Below are positions 44,130 through 53,258 of a stretch of DNA of 64,000 nt, piece after piece. The translations under genes and the position numbers were made by a program. The DNA is from Ruegeria sp. HKCCD8929 (GTDB lineage: Bacteria; Pseudomonadota; Alphaproteobacteria; Rhodobacterales; Rhodobacteraceae). Location: assembly GCF_013031405.1 (NCBI RefSeq), contig NZ_WPZY01000007.1, positions 1-64,000 on the forward strand, read 5' to 3'. Numbering within the stretch: position 1 is the first letter of the stretch; every line of letters starts with the position of its first letter. The notes under the pieces were generated by a model. The model searched no databases, had not been told where the DNA came from, and saw only the letters and a program-made list of their open reading frames with translations.

Positions 44130-44194
44130 AAGCCGCCTGCAAGCGGCTTCCACGCGGTTTGCAAACCGCGTCGCAAGGCGTTTTCAAACGCCTT
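44130..44194. repeat. Three-hairpin intergenic repeat array (copy 2)
   Basis: Three adjacent palindromes: 44130-44149 (AAGCCGC..GCGGCTT, one mismatch), 44152-44171 (ACGCGGTTTGCAAACCGCGT, perfect) and 44175-44194 (AAGGCGTTTTCAAACGCCTT). It fills the gap between the convergent regulator and ABC-type genes. The order is the same as in copy 3 at 59923-59984. The last stem is followed on the plus strand by TTT, so it could also end the regulator transcript. Confidence 0.85.
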
Positions 44195-44212
44195 TTTCGC
44201 ACTACTCCAAAG

Positions 44213-47200
44213 TCAGTTCGACACGTATCCGGCCACGACCTGCAACAGCTTGAACGCCGTCGCCGCGTCGTTCTCGACCACCGCCAGGAATTCCTCTTCG
44301 CCGATACGCAGGCAGGTCAGGTCGGTTTCGGCAACCATGCTGAGCGCGCGCGGCTCCTTGCGGATCAAGCCCAGCTCGCCCACCAGCGTCCCCGGCCCGA
44401 CCCGGGTGATCAGCTGATCTGCCTCGCCCTCTTTCGGCAGGTAGAGCCCGGCCTCGCCTTCGAGGATCATGTAGGCGCCGTCCTTCGGCTCGTCGTCCTT
44501 GAGGAACACAACATCGCCCGCTGCCGCATCGAACCAGCGCGCTCCAAAGGCCAGCAGCCGCAGCTGTCGCCGGTCCAGCCCGGAAAATAGCGGCGTCTGC
44601 TCCAGCGCCCGCAGCTTGCGTGCCAGATCGGCCGAGGCTGCGCTGTCCTCTTCAACCTCGGCGGGCCCTTCTTCGCTGACGATCCGGCCCTGCCGGATCT
44701 CGATATGCAGATCGAATGCCTCGGGCGTCTCGAACTGGTCGTTGAGATAGATCACCGTGGTCTCTGGCAGCAGCTCGCGCAGGTTCTTGTAGACCGAAAC
44801 CTGCGTCTCCATGTCGTAGCTCGCCAGCGCGCTGTCGAGGATCAGGACATCCGGCTTCTTGATCGTCGCGCGGGTAAAGGCCAACGGCTCGGCAAAGACC
44901 GCAGGCAGGTTCTGTCCGCCCAGCGCCACCGGCACGTCGTAGATCAACCCGACCACCAGCGGCTTGGCCCCGTTGCCCGCCAACACGCCGACAACCAGCT
45001 TGCGCAGCTCATCCGCGCGCGCACCGCCCACCTGACTGACCTTGCCGAACAGCGCGTTTTCCAGAACCGTCAGCCCCGGCGCAAAACTCTCAGGGTCCAG
45101 CGGCACAAAAACGTCATGCAGCGATTCAAGCAGCTTGGCCGAGTGGCTGTGGCGCAGCTCGAGAATGCGGGTCTTGAGCTCGTCCGAGAACGCCGGACCG
45201 ATCTGATCCGCCGAGATGCGGAAGGGCACGGCGAGCAGGTTCGCCAACTCGGTATCGTTCAGCGCCGCCGCCCCATCGCTGCGGGTCTTTTCGACCAGAT
45301 CCACCGCTGCCTCATAGGTCTTCACCTCAAGCCCCAGCTTGCGGAACAGCGGATGACCTGTGCCGTCCAGACCGAAGATCTGCCGCAGCATGTCGATCAC
45401 GTCCTGCGTCAGGCTGACCAGCGTTTCGTCCAGCCCCAGTTCGCGCAACTGGCCTAGGAACACGGTCTGCTCGGCCAGCAACTCCTGCGTTACCGGCACG
45501 CAGGGCGTGGCAAACAGCAGGTTTTCGGCCACCGGCAGGGCGGGATTGTAATCGTCGGCGTCAAAGATATAGGCCTGCTGCTCCAGCCCGGCCTCGCGCA
45601 CCGCGTGCTGCACCGCCGGGCGCAACTCTACCAACTTCGCGGCAAGCTCGGGATGTTCGACGGGGTCGAAAACCTGATCGGCCCCGCGCCGGAACAGGGC
45701 GCCACCCGAGCCCATGCCCTCGATCAATCGCAGCCACCACTGGCGCAAGGCGGCGTCATCGTCGAACCCCGCAAGCGCCGGGTCCAGCCAATCGGCGCGG
45801 TAAGGATCGGCGCTGTTGCCCGCACGCACGGTCTCGCCATGAAACGCCTCATCCAGCGGGCCACCCTGCGGGCGAGGCCGCATCGGCATCATCACATTGT
45901 CCCCGAACGTGCCCTGAAACATCACCGGGCGCGAACTGGCGTGACCGATCCGCGAGGCGACGACGGCCTGATGCAGGCCGGACAAGTCTTGACCATCCAG
46001 CGTGACCTTGCCCGCGCTTGGCAGCACCTCGCGGGTCAGCAGTTGGGCGACGGCCTGCCGGTCCTCTTCGCTGGGCGCCGAAATCCCGATCACACGACCT
46101 CCGGGCAGGGTCGCGTCCAGATCGTCCAGCACCAGATTGCCATCCGCGTCGCGCACCGAGACATGGTCCAGCACGATGTCTCCGTTCAGGCGCGGGCGCT
46201 CCTTAGGCTCTCCCTCGAACAACGCCTCGTCCACCATGCCGGGCGGCGCAAAACGCTCAACCACCACCTCCCAGCGCAGGGACATGTCCTGGGTCTGGTT
46301 GTAATAGGCCAGCAGCTCTTTCCACGGGCTGGACAGATCCTTGTAGGCCGCCAGCGCCGCCACCAGCGCGCCCAGCGACACCTGCCCCTGCAATACCAGA
46401 AAGCCGCCGACCGAGTAGAACAGGAACGGGGTCAGCTGAGAAATGAAGTTGTTGAGGAACTTCATGAAGAATTTCTTCTGGTAGATCTCGAAGCGGATCG
46501 CAAAGAGACGTCCCAGCTGGTACGACACCATCGCCCGGCGGTAGCGCCAGCCGCCATTGCCCCGTAGGGTCGAGGCCCCCGCCGCATTTTCACCGATCTG
46601 CGCGGCCAGCACCCGCACCTCCTGAATACGGGTCTTGTTGAGCAGGTTGATCTGGCGCTGAAGCTTGGGGATCAGCCAGGCCTGCAGCGGGATCAGCGCC
46701 ACCGCCGCCAGCCCGAACCACACGCTCTGCAGGAACAGGAACGACAGGATGGTCAGCATCTGCCCGGCCTGCAACACCGGCTGGCTGATCGCGTCGCCCA
46801 TCAGGCCGCCCATCGGCTCGCTTTCGGCGGTGACCATCGAGACCAGCTCACCCTGGCTGACGCGTTCGAAATAGGGCTGCGGGAAGCGCAGGATGCGGCT
46901 GATCAGCTGATACCGCAGACGCCGCAACATCCGCTCGGACAACACGCCCTTCATCGTGTTGATCCGCATTTTCATCAGCCCGTGCGCCAGCACCGCCAGC
47001 AGAAAGCCAACACACAGAATCGCCAGGAACGTGATCTGATCGACTGTGTAACCAAGAACTTCGATCGTCGGATCAGCCGCACCGATGGCGTCGTTGATAA
47101 TACGCTTGGGCAGCTCCAGCGTCAGATACAGCAGCGGAAATAGCGTCGAGGTCACGGCCAGCAGGATCAGCTGATCGCGTTTCGAGTACTTCCAGATAAA

Positions 47201-47266
47201 ACGGAAAAGCGTGCGTTCGATGGGGCCGGTCCCTGCGTTCTGGTGTGGAAGAAATATCCAGGGCAA
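44213..47266 (-). CDS. Degenerate ABC exporter fused to a cyclic-nucleotide-binding domain
   Basis: A 1017-residue protein. Residues 20-335 form an ABC exporter-type membrane domain with about six helices. An ATPase-like region follows (362-860) but lacks the P-loop: the expected site reads GISAPSEEDRQAV (393-405). A Q-loop-like PVMFQGTFGDN is at 447-457. The signature-like LGGQ (782-785) comes about 330 residues later, Walker B is VLILDSALAS with Ser for the catalytic Glu, and the switch His is missing (VIYLNDQ). Residues 890-1010 form a cNMP-binding domain (GEAGLYL, VGELGLIRKEPRAL). ATP hydrolysis is therefore unlikely; a signalling or scaffold role is inference. Confidence 0.85.
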   Translation of the reverse strand: MPWIFLPHQNAGTGPIERTLFRFIWKYSKRDQLILLAVTSTLFPLLYLTLELPKRIINDAIGAADPTIEVLGYTVDQITFLAILCVGFLLAVLAHGLMKMRINTMKGVLSERMLRRLRYQLISRILRFPQPYFERVSQGELVSMVTAESEPMGGLMGDAISQPVLQAGQMLTILSFLFLQSVWFGLAAVALIPLQAWLIPKLQRQINLLNKTRIQEVRVLAAQIGENAAGASTLRGNGGWRYRRAMVSYQLGRLFAIRFEIYQKKFFMKFLNNFISQLTPFLFYSVGGFLVLQGQVSLGALVAALAAYKDLSSPWKELLAYYNQTQDMSLRWEVVVERFAPPGMVDEALFEGEPKERPRLNGDIVLDHVSVRDADGNLVLDDLDATLPGGRVIGISAPSEEDRQAVAQLLTREVLPSAGKVTLDGQDLSGLHQAVVASRIGHASSRPVMFQGTFGDNVMMPMRPRPQGGPLDEAFHGETVRAGNSADPYRADWLDPALAGFDDDAALRQWWLRLIEGMGSGGALFRRGADQVFDPVEHPELAAKLVELRPAVQHAVREAGLEQQAYIFDADDYNPALPVAENLLFATPCVPVTQELLAEQTVFLGQLRELGLDETLVSLTQDVIDMLRQIFGLDGTGHPLFRKLGLEVKTYEAAVDLVEKTRSDGAAALNDTELANLLAVPFRISADQIGPAFSDELKTRILELRHSHSAKLLESLHDVFVPLDPESFAPGLTVLENALFGKVSQVGGARADELRKLVVGVLAGNGAKPLVVGLIYDVPVALGGQNLPAVFAEPLAFTRATIKKPDVLILDSALASYDMETQVSVYKNLRELLPETTVIYLNDQFETPEAFDLHIEIRQGRIVSEEGPAEVEEDSAASADLARKLRALEQTPLFSGLDRRQLRLLAFGARWFDAAAGDVVFLKDDEPKDGAYMILEGEAGLYLPKEGEADQLITRVGPGTLVGELGLIRKEPRALSMVAETDLTCLRIGEEEFLAVVENDAATAFKLLQVVAGYVSN

Positions 47267-47352
47267 AATCTATGGGTTTCAACGCGCCTAACTTATCGCG
47301 GCGGTGCCCGGCGACGCAAATGGAATTCCGTAGCGTGAGCATACCCCTTGTG

Positions 47353-47364
47353 TGAACTAGTTCA
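47353..47364. promoter_or_regulatory. Perfect palindrome upstream of the DUF3307 gene
   Basis: TGAACTAGTTCA is a perfect 12-base palindrome in the 159-base gap between the ABC-like gene start and the DUF3307 gene. It could be a dimeric regulator site for either divergent gene. No other copy was noticed in the window. Confidence 0.3.
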
Positions 47365-47425
47365 TTTGCGCGAAACATGTGATCGTCATAGTCTGGCAAT
47401 CGGCTTGATTCTTGGGAGGATCTTC

Positions 47426-47815
47426 TTGCCCGTTTCGATTGGCACGGTATTGCTTGTGCTCTGCCTTCTGCAGATTAAGCACATGTTTGCCGATTACTTC
47501 CTGCAAACGCCAAAAATGCTCGCGGGACGCGGCGAGTATTTTCATCTCGGCCGCGCGCAACATGCCGGTGTGCATGTGATCGGCTCGGCGGCGATCTTCC
47601 TGTTGGTTGGCGCACCGATCGGATTCGTTCTGATCATGGCGGTGCTGGAATGGGTGGTGCATTTCAACATCGACTTCGGCAAGGCCTGCTATTCGGACAA
47701 AAAGGGATTGCAACCCAATCAGCCCGCATTCTGGCGCGCCGCTGGTCTGGACCAAGCCCTGCATCACCTGACCTATATCGCCATGACCTGGGCCTGGGTC
47801 GAGTTCGCGCACTAG
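47426..47815 (+). CDS. DUF3307 membrane protein
   Basis: A 129-residue membrane protein with three hydrophobic segments. It carries the DUF3307 pattern IKHMFADYFLQTPKML near the N-terminus, with HVIGSAAIFLLV and VVHFNIDFGKA following. Its function is unknown. The start is the TTG at 47426, six bases after GGGAGG; the in-frame ATG at 47348 would add a non-membrane segment without a ribosome site. It is divergent from the degenerate ABC gene. Confidence 0.8.
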   Translation: MPVSIGTVLLVLCLLQIKHMFADYFLQTPKMLAGRGEYFHLGRAQHAGVHVIGSAAIFLLVGAPIGFVLIMAVLEWVVHFNIDFGKACYSDKKGLQPNQPAFWRAAGLDQALHHLTYIAMTWAWVEFAH

Positions 47816-47860
47816 GCGCCTGCCCCTCGGGCACCCTGCCTCCCGCACCGGGCAATCCCC

Positions 47861-48319
47861 TCAAACAGTCACCGGCCGGTTCCGCTTGATCGCACGCAGC
47901 ACCACATTCGTCTGCGCGCTGGCCACTGCCGGAAGGCGGAACAGGAATCCTTCAAGAAATTCGTTATAGGCCGCAAGATCGGGGCACAGCACCCGCAGGT
48001 GATAATCCGACTGACCGGTGGTGGCGTAGCAGTCCTGCACGGCGGGGCTGACCTCGACCGCGCGGATGAACTCGACAATCCGGTCAGGGTCATGACGGGT
48101 CAGGTGCACATGCACGATGGCCTCGAACCCCAACCCGATCTCGGCCGGATTGACCACTGCCCCGTAGCGCTCGATCACACCCGCATCCTCAAGGCTGCGC
48201 ACCCGCCGCCAGAGCGCCGAGGCGGACATGCCCACCTGCTCTGCCAGATCCGCGTTCGAGATCCGGCTGTCCTGTTGCAGCAGAGTCAGAATCCGCAGGT
48301 CTCTCTCATCAAGCTTCAT
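47861..48319 (-). CDS. Lrp/AsnC-family transcriptional regulator
   Basis: A 152-residue regulator with an N-terminal helix-turn-helix (DLAEQVGMSASALWRRVRSLEDAGVI) and a C-terminal RAM ligand-binding domain with VQDCYATTGQSDYHLRV. The ATG at 48319 begins the canonical MKLDERDLRILTLLQ. It is divergent from the indolepyruvate oxidoreductase gene, which suggests it senses an aromatic or branched amino acid and controls that gene. A predicted promoter lies 40 bases upstream. Confidence 0.94.
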   Translation of the reverse strand: MKLDERDLRILTLLQQDSRISNADLAEQVGMSASALWRRVRSLEDAGVIERYGAVVNPAEIGLGFEAIVHVHLTRHDPDRIVEFIRAVEVSPAVQDCYATTGQSDYHLRVLCPDLAAYNEFLEGFLFRLPAVASAQTNVVLRAIKRNRPVTV

Positions 48320-48358
48320 GAAAGTGAACAATCCATCCCATCTGCAATCCGCATTCGG

Positions 48359-48387
48359 ATAAAATACCCACTTTTCCAGCAATTCAA
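48359..48387 (-). promoter_or_regulatory. Predicted promoter of the Lrp-type gene
   Basis: On the minus strand TTGAAT (48387-48382) and TTTTAT (48364-48359) are separated by exactly 17 bases, within an A/T-rich interval between the two divergent genes. The -10 element lies about 40 bases before the ATG. Confidence 0.45.
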
Positions 48388-48467
48388 GGGTAAAACTGAA
48401 AGCTCTTTTCATCGACTGTGGTCTAATCTTCCGATCTAACCGCCAGTCAGCCACGGATAGCCCAGCC

Positions 48468-51400
48468 ATGACCCATCCCACCCCCGGATTTCAGATCTAC
48501 CAGCTTGAGGACCGCTATCGCCTGACTTCGGGCCGCGTGTTCCTGACCGGCACTCAGGCGCTGGCGCGGATCATGATGGATCAAGCGCGGAGGGATCGTG
48601 AGGCGGGGCTGAACACGGCGGGCTTCATCTCGGGCTATCGCGGCTCACCGCTGGGCGGGCTGGATCTGGAGCTTTGGCGCGCTCGCGAGCGGCTGACCGC
48701 GGACCGCATCAACTTCATGCCCGCCGTCAACGAGGATCTCGGCGCAACGGCCGTACTGGGGGCGCAACAGGCCACACTTGACCCGCAGTGTGAGGTCGAG
48801 GGCGTGTTCTCCATGTGGTACGGCAAGGGCCCCGGCGTCGACCGCTCGGGCGACGCGCTGAAGCACGGCAACGCCTATGGCTCGGCCCCCAAGGGCGGCG
48901 TGCTGGTGGTGGCCGGCGACGACCACGGCTGCGTCAGTTCCTCGATGCCGCACCAGTCCGACGTGGCATTTATGGCGTGGTTCATGCCCACGCTGAACCC
49001 GGCCTCGGTCGAGGAATATCTGGAATTCGGCGAATACGGGCTGGCCCTGTCGCGCTTTTCCGGCACCTGGGTGGGGTTCAAGGCGGTCAGCGAAACCGTG
49101 GAAAGCGCCCGCTCGGTCGAACTGCGCCCGGACCGGCAATTCACCCTGCCCGAGATCGAGCTGCCTCCGAACGGGTTGCACGTGCGCTCTGCCGATCTGC
49201 CCTCGCCCGAGATCGAGACCCGCATCAAGCACAAGCTGCGCGCCGTGCGCGCCTTTGCCGAAGAGAACCCCATCGACCGGCGCATCTATGACCTCGACAA
49301 GGCCAAGTTCGGCTTCGTCACCACCGGCAAGGGCCATCTGGACCTGATGGAGGCGTTGCGGCTGCTGGGGCTCGACGAGGCGAAATGCCGGGACCTGGGC
49401 ATCGATATCTACAAGGTCGGCATGGTCTGGCCGCTGGCCCGCCGCAACGCGCTGCGTTTCGTGAAGGGCAAGGCCGAGGTGCTGGTGGTCGAGGAAAAGC
49501 GCGGCATCATCGAGAGCCAGTTCAAGGAGTATTTCTACGACTGGCCCGGCGACAAGCCGCACAAGATGGTCGGCAAATACGACAGTCACGGTGAGCCGCT
49601 GATCCCCTGGACCGGCGAACTCAGCCCGCTGATGCTGGCCCCCATCGTCGCCGCGCGGCTGCACAGCTTCTTCCCCGAAGAAGGCCTGCCCGCCAAGGCC
49701 AAGGCGCTTACCGACACACCCCCGGACCTGATCAACGTCCCCGGCGCAACGCGGACACCCTATTTCTGCTCGGGCTGCCCGCACAATAGCTCGACCAAGG
49801 TGCCCGAGGGGTCGACAGCGGCCAGCGGCATCGGCTGCCACGTCATGGCGTCGTGGATGGACCGGCAAACGGTGGGCTATGCGCAGATGGGCGGCGAAGG
49901 CGTGCCGCATGTGGTGGCGTCGAAATTCAACGGCGGCAAGCACATCTTTCAGAACCTTGGCGAGGGCACCTGGTACCATTCCGGCAGCCTTGCGATCCGG
50001 CAGGCGGTCGCCGCCGGCACCAACATCACCTACAAGATCCTCTATAACGACGCGGTCGCGATGACCGGCGGCCAGCCGGTGGATGGCCCCGTGAGCGTGC
50101 GCGGCATCGCCCAGACATGCCGCGCCGAAGGGGTGGAGCGGATCGCCGTGGTATCGGATGACATCTCGAAATTCCACCATGCCGACTTCCCGTCCCAGAC
50201 CACCTTCCACGACCGCGCCGAAATGGACCTGCTCCAGCGCGAGCTGCGCGACATCCCCGGCGTCACCGTCCTGATCTACGAACAGACCTGCGCCACCGAA
50301 AAGCGCCGCCGCCGCAAGCGCGGCACGATGGAGGACCCCAGACGGTTCGCATACATCAACGATCTGGTCTGCGAGGGCTGCGGCGATTGCTCGATCGAGT
50401 CCAACTGCCTCAGCGTCGAGCCCCGTGAAACCCCGTTCGGGCGCAAGCGCAAGATCAACCTCAGCTCGTGCAACAAGGATTTCTCCTGCCTGAACGGCTT
50501 CTGCCCCAGCTTCGTCACCGTCGAAGGCGCCATCCGCCGCAAACGCGCGGTCTCGCTTGACCTCGCCGCCCTGGAATCCGGCCTGCCCGCCCCCGACCTG
50601 CCCTCTCTTGCCGAACCCTATGACCTGCTGGTCACCGGCGTTGGCGGCACTGGCGTCGTCACCGTCGGCGCGCTGATCACCATGGCCGCGCATCTCGAAG
50701 GCAAAGGCTCATCCGTGCTCGACTTCACTGGTTTCGCGCAAAAATTCGGCACGGTGCTGAGCTATATCCGCCTCGGCACCGCACCGGATACGCTCAATCA
50801 GGTCTGCATCGACCAGAGCGCCGCAGACGCCGTCATCGGTTGCGACATCGTGGTCAGTTCCGCACCCAAAGCCTCGGCCCACTACCGCCCCGGCACGCAG
50901 GTCGTGCTGAACCGCGCGGAAATGCCGACCGGAGACCTCGTCCTGCGCCGCGACGCACAGCTCAAGGTCGATGCCCGCGAAGAGGCCATCGCTAATGTCG
51001 TGGGCCCGGATCACGTGGCAGGTTTCGACGCCAATGCAGCCGCCGAGGCGCTCTTGGGCGACGCGGTCTTTGCCAATGTGATGATGCTGGGCTTTGCCTG
51101 GCAAAGGGGTCTGGTCCCTGTCTCGGACGCGGCGCTGGGACAAGCCATCCTGCTCAACGGCGTGGCGGTCGAGAAAAACCGTCTGGCCTTTGCCATCGGC
51201 CGCTGCATGGCCGCCGATCCCGCGCGGCTGGACGGCTATACCGATCCGCAGCCCGAAACCGAAACGCTCGACCAAATGATCGCCCGCCGCGCCACATTCC
51301 TGACCAGCTACCAGAACGCGGCCTACGCCAAACGCTACACCAACCGCATCGCCGCTTTCCGCGCCGCCCTGCCCAATGCGCCCGAGGACCTGTTCCGCGC

Positions 51401-51881
51401 CGTCGCACGCAACCTGTTCAAGCTGATGGCCAGCAAGGACGAATTCGAAGTGGCCCGGCTGATGACCGATGACACCTTCACCCGCGAGCTTGCCGACCGG
51501 TTCGAGGGCAACTTCACCGTCAGATACCACATGGCCCCGCCGCTCCTGAACTGGCGCACCGACGCCCGGGGTCGCCCGGCCAAACGCGCCTTCAGCCCGT
51601 GGCTGCGCCCGATCCTGCGCGGCCTTGCCCGCCTGAAAGGACTGCGCGGCACACCTCTGAACCCCTTCCGCTACCACAGCGAAGCACGCCTGCACCGCGA
51701 AACGCTGGCCTGGTATGAAGCGCTGATGGACAAAGCTCAGAACGCCTATACGCCCGACACCCACGAACAATGGCAAACTGCAATGGCAAGCGCCGACGAA
51801 ATCCGCGGCTATGGCCCTGTCCGCGAAGAAGCCACAGCCCTGGTGCGCGCAAAAACCGATCACCTTCTGAACAACCTTTGA
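48468..51881 (+). CDS. Indolepyruvate ferredoxin oxidoreductase, fused alpha-gamma type
   Basis: A 1137-residue single-chain 2-oxoacid oxidoreductase. It decarboxylates indolepyruvate and other aryl-pyruvates to acyl-CoA, using thiamine diphosphate and iron-sulfur clusters. The N-terminal half carries the pyruvate:ferredoxin-type domains (GYRGSPLGGLD; later FCSGCPHNSSTK and GGEGVPHVVASKFNGGKH). A cysteine-rich segment (VCEGCGDCSIESNC, then LSSCNKDFSCLNGFCPSF, residues ~630-685) holds the clusters. The gamma-type domain begins near 720 (VTGVGGTGVVTVGALI), and a C-terminal DUF6537-like region follows. This fusion is common in alphaproteobacteria. It should function in aromatic amino-acid degradation under control of the divergent Lrp regulator. 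Confidence 0.93.
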   Translation: MTHPTPGFQIYQLEDRYRLTSGRVFLTGTQALARIMMDQARRDREAGLNTAGFISGYRGSPLGGLDLELWRARERLTADRINFMPAVNEDLGATAVLGAQQATLDPQCEVEGVFSMWYGKGPGVDRSGDALKHGNAYGSAPKGGVLVVAGDDHGCVSSSMPHQSDVAFMAWFMPTLNPASVEEYLEFGEYGLALSRFSGTWVGFKAVSETVESARSVELRPDRQFTLPEIELPPNGLHVRSADLPSPEIETRIKHKLRAVRAFAEENPIDRRIYDLDKAKFGFVTTGKGHLDLMEALRLLGLDEAKCRDLGIDIYKVGMVWPLARRNALRFVKGKAEVLVVEEKRGIIESQFKEYFYDWPGDKPHKMVGKYDSHGEPLIPWTGELSPLMLAPIVAARLHSFFPEEGLPAKAKALTDTPPDLINVPGATRTPYFCSGCPHNSSTKVPEGSTAASGIGCHVMASWMDRQTVGYAQMGGEGVPHVVASKFNGGKHIFQNLGEGTWYHSGSLAIRQAVAAGTNITYKILYNDAVAMTGGQPVDGPVSVRGIAQTCRAEGVERIAVVSDDISKFHHADFPSQTTFHDRAEMDLLQRELRDIPGVTVLIYEQTCATEKRRRRKRGTMEDPRRFAYINDLVCEGCGDCSIESNCLSVEPRETPFGRKRKINLSSCNKDFSCLNGFCPSFVTVEGAIRRKRAVSLDLAALESGLPAPDLPSLAEPYDLLVTGVGGTGVVTVGALITMAAHLEGKGSSVLDFTGFAQKFGTVLSYIRLGTAPDTLNQVCIDQSAADAVIGCDIVVSSAPKASAHYRPGTQVVLNRAEMPTGDLVLRRDAQLKVDAREEAIANVVGPDHVAGFDANAAAEALLGDAVFANVMMLGFAWQRGLVPVSDAALGQAILLNGVAVEKNRLAFAIGRCMAADPARLDGYTDPQPETETLDQMIARRATFLTSYQNAAYAKRYTNRIAAFRAALPNAPEDLFRAVARNLFKLMASKDEFEVARLMTDDTFTRELADRFEGNFTVRYHMAPPLLNWRTDARGRPAKRAFSPWLRPILRGLARLKGLRGTPLNPFRYHSEARLHRETLAWYEALMDKAQNAYTPDTHEQWQTAMASADEIRGYGPVREEATALVRAKTDHLLNNL

Positions 51882-51910
51882 TCGCCGAAACACCCTTTCC
51901 GCCCGCAAAG

Positions 51911-51945
51911 CCCTCTCCCCTCGGGGGAGAGGGTTGGGTGAGGGG
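51911..51945. repeat. CTCTCCCC-type palindromic repeat between convergent genes
   Basis: CCCTCTCCCC and GGGGAGAGGG form a perfect 10-base-pair stem with a TCG loop (51911-51933), followed by TTGGGTGAGGGGG. This is a widely distributed intergenic palindrome of Proteobacteria (from memory). Here it separates the oxidoreductase and FAD-oxidoreductase gene ends and may act as a bidirectional transcription barrier. Confidence 0.75.
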
Positions 51946-51953
51946 GAAGCCCC

Positions 51954-53258
51954 CTACCCCAGAACCGAGAAACTGCTTTCTTCGTTGATCGGACGCTTGC
52001 GCGAATAGAACCCCACGTCGATGCTCCGCCCGACATAGGGCAACGTGAATTGCAGCGGCGCGGCATCATGATCCACCCCACCCTCGCAATACTCCACCAG
52101 GGCCGCCATCATCTTTCCCGCAATCGGCGCATTCTTGTACTGGTTCCCGCTGGTGCCGCAGGCCATGTAGAACCCCGGCAGGCTGGATTTGTCGTAGATC
52201 GGTATCCAGTCGGTCGACACATCATACAGATCCACCACGCCGCGCATCTTCGACGGGATCCCCAGGGATGGCACCCGCTGTCCATAACGCATCGCCTGCG
52301 TGGTCCATTGATCGGTGAAATCGCGATCATAGTGCAGATCGTCCTCGCACCACTGATGCGGGTCGCATTCGGGGTCTTCCGAGCCGATCAGGATGTGATT
52401 GCCGTGTTCGGGCCGCACGTAACAGGCGATATCGCTGTCCGAAACGATGGTGCCCTGCGCCTCGAAATCAAAGCCTTCAGGGCTGGGCACATACACCACC
52501 TCTTGCCGCAGAGGGCGGGTTTCGATGGTCATATCCTCCAGAACCCCGGCCATGCGGTTGAGGATCGACGAGCCGGGCCCGGCGACATTGATCACGACCG
52601 GTGAGGGGATCTCTTCCCCCGAGGCCAGCCGGACACCCCGCACGCGGCTCTCCGATTGCAGGATCTCGACCACCTCCGCCCCGGTGCGGACCTCTGCCCC
52701 GTGGAGCCTTGCCGCCTCCATCAGGTTCTGCGCCGACAGCGCGGGGTCGGTGACATAACCACCGTTGGGCCAGTAGACCGCGCCGCTCATCCGAGCCCCG
52801 CTCGGCTTGCCGAAATCGGGATCGTCCATCCGTTTGGCCGGCGCAAAGCTGTCCAGCGAATAGATCGGCAGCCGTTCCAGAACCTGCTTCCCGGTCCATT
52901 CCTCAAATGGGCAGCCCAGCTCGGCAGAATACTGCATGTGCTTTTCCAGATGCCCGTTGGCCTCGGTCTTCATGACCAGACAGCCGGTCTCGCGGAACTG
53001 CGCCAGATTGGCGCCACCAGGCAGGCCCAGATACGCCGCCCAGTCGCGCCAATAGTGATACCCTTCCCATGCAAATGCGGTCCCGTCGAAGGTCGAATAA
53101 TGCATTCGGATGATCGCGCAGGACCCGGCGGTCGAGCCGTGGCCCACCTGCGCATTGCGGTCCAGCGACAGGGTTTTCCAGCCTGCCTTCGCCATCTCGA
53201 AAGCGATGGCTGCCCCGATCACGCCGGTGCCGATGATGATTGCGTCCGGGTTGCTCAT
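51954..53258 (-). CDS. FAD-dependent amine/amino-acid oxidoreductase (DAO family)
   Basis: A 434-residue D-amino-acid-oxidase/sarcosine-oxidase-type flavoprotein. It has the N-terminal dinucleotide fold IIIGTGVIGAAIAFEMA, the STAGSCAIIRMHYS segment and the C-terminal GFYMACGTSGNQYKNAPIAGK FAD-closing motif. A small N-methyl amine or amino acid is the likely substrate. Its ATG overlaps the stop of the TetR gene (ATGA), making it the last gene of the MttB-like operon. GGGAG lies before the start at 53258. Confidence 0.88.
   Translation of the reverse strand: MSNPDAIIIGTGVIGAAIAFEMAKAGWKTLSLDRNAQVGHGSTAGSCAIIRMHYSTFDGTAFAWEGYHYWRDWAAYLGLPGGANLAQFRETGCLVMKTEANGHLEKHMQYSAELGCPFEEWTGKQVLERLPIYSLDSFAPAKRMDDPDFGKPSGARMSGAVYWPNGGYVTDPALSAQNLMEAARLHGAEVRTGAEVVEILQSESRVRGVRLASGEEIPSPVVINVAGPGSSILNRMAGVLEDMTIETRPLRQEVVYVPSPEGFDFEAQGTIVSDSDIACYVRPEHGNHILIGSEDPECDPHQWCEDDLHYDRDFTDQWTTQAMRYGQRVPSLGIPSKMRGVVDLYDVSTDWIPIYDKSSLPGFYMACGTSGNQYKNAPIAGKMMAALVEYCEGGVDHDAAPLQFTLPYVGRSIDVGFYSRKRPINEESSFSVLG

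Noticed and set aside
48645..50693. 682-residue open frame on the minus strand
   Set aside because: It lies entirely antisense to the indolepyruvate oxidoreductase. High-GC third positions keep the opposite frame open; the translation has no motifs.
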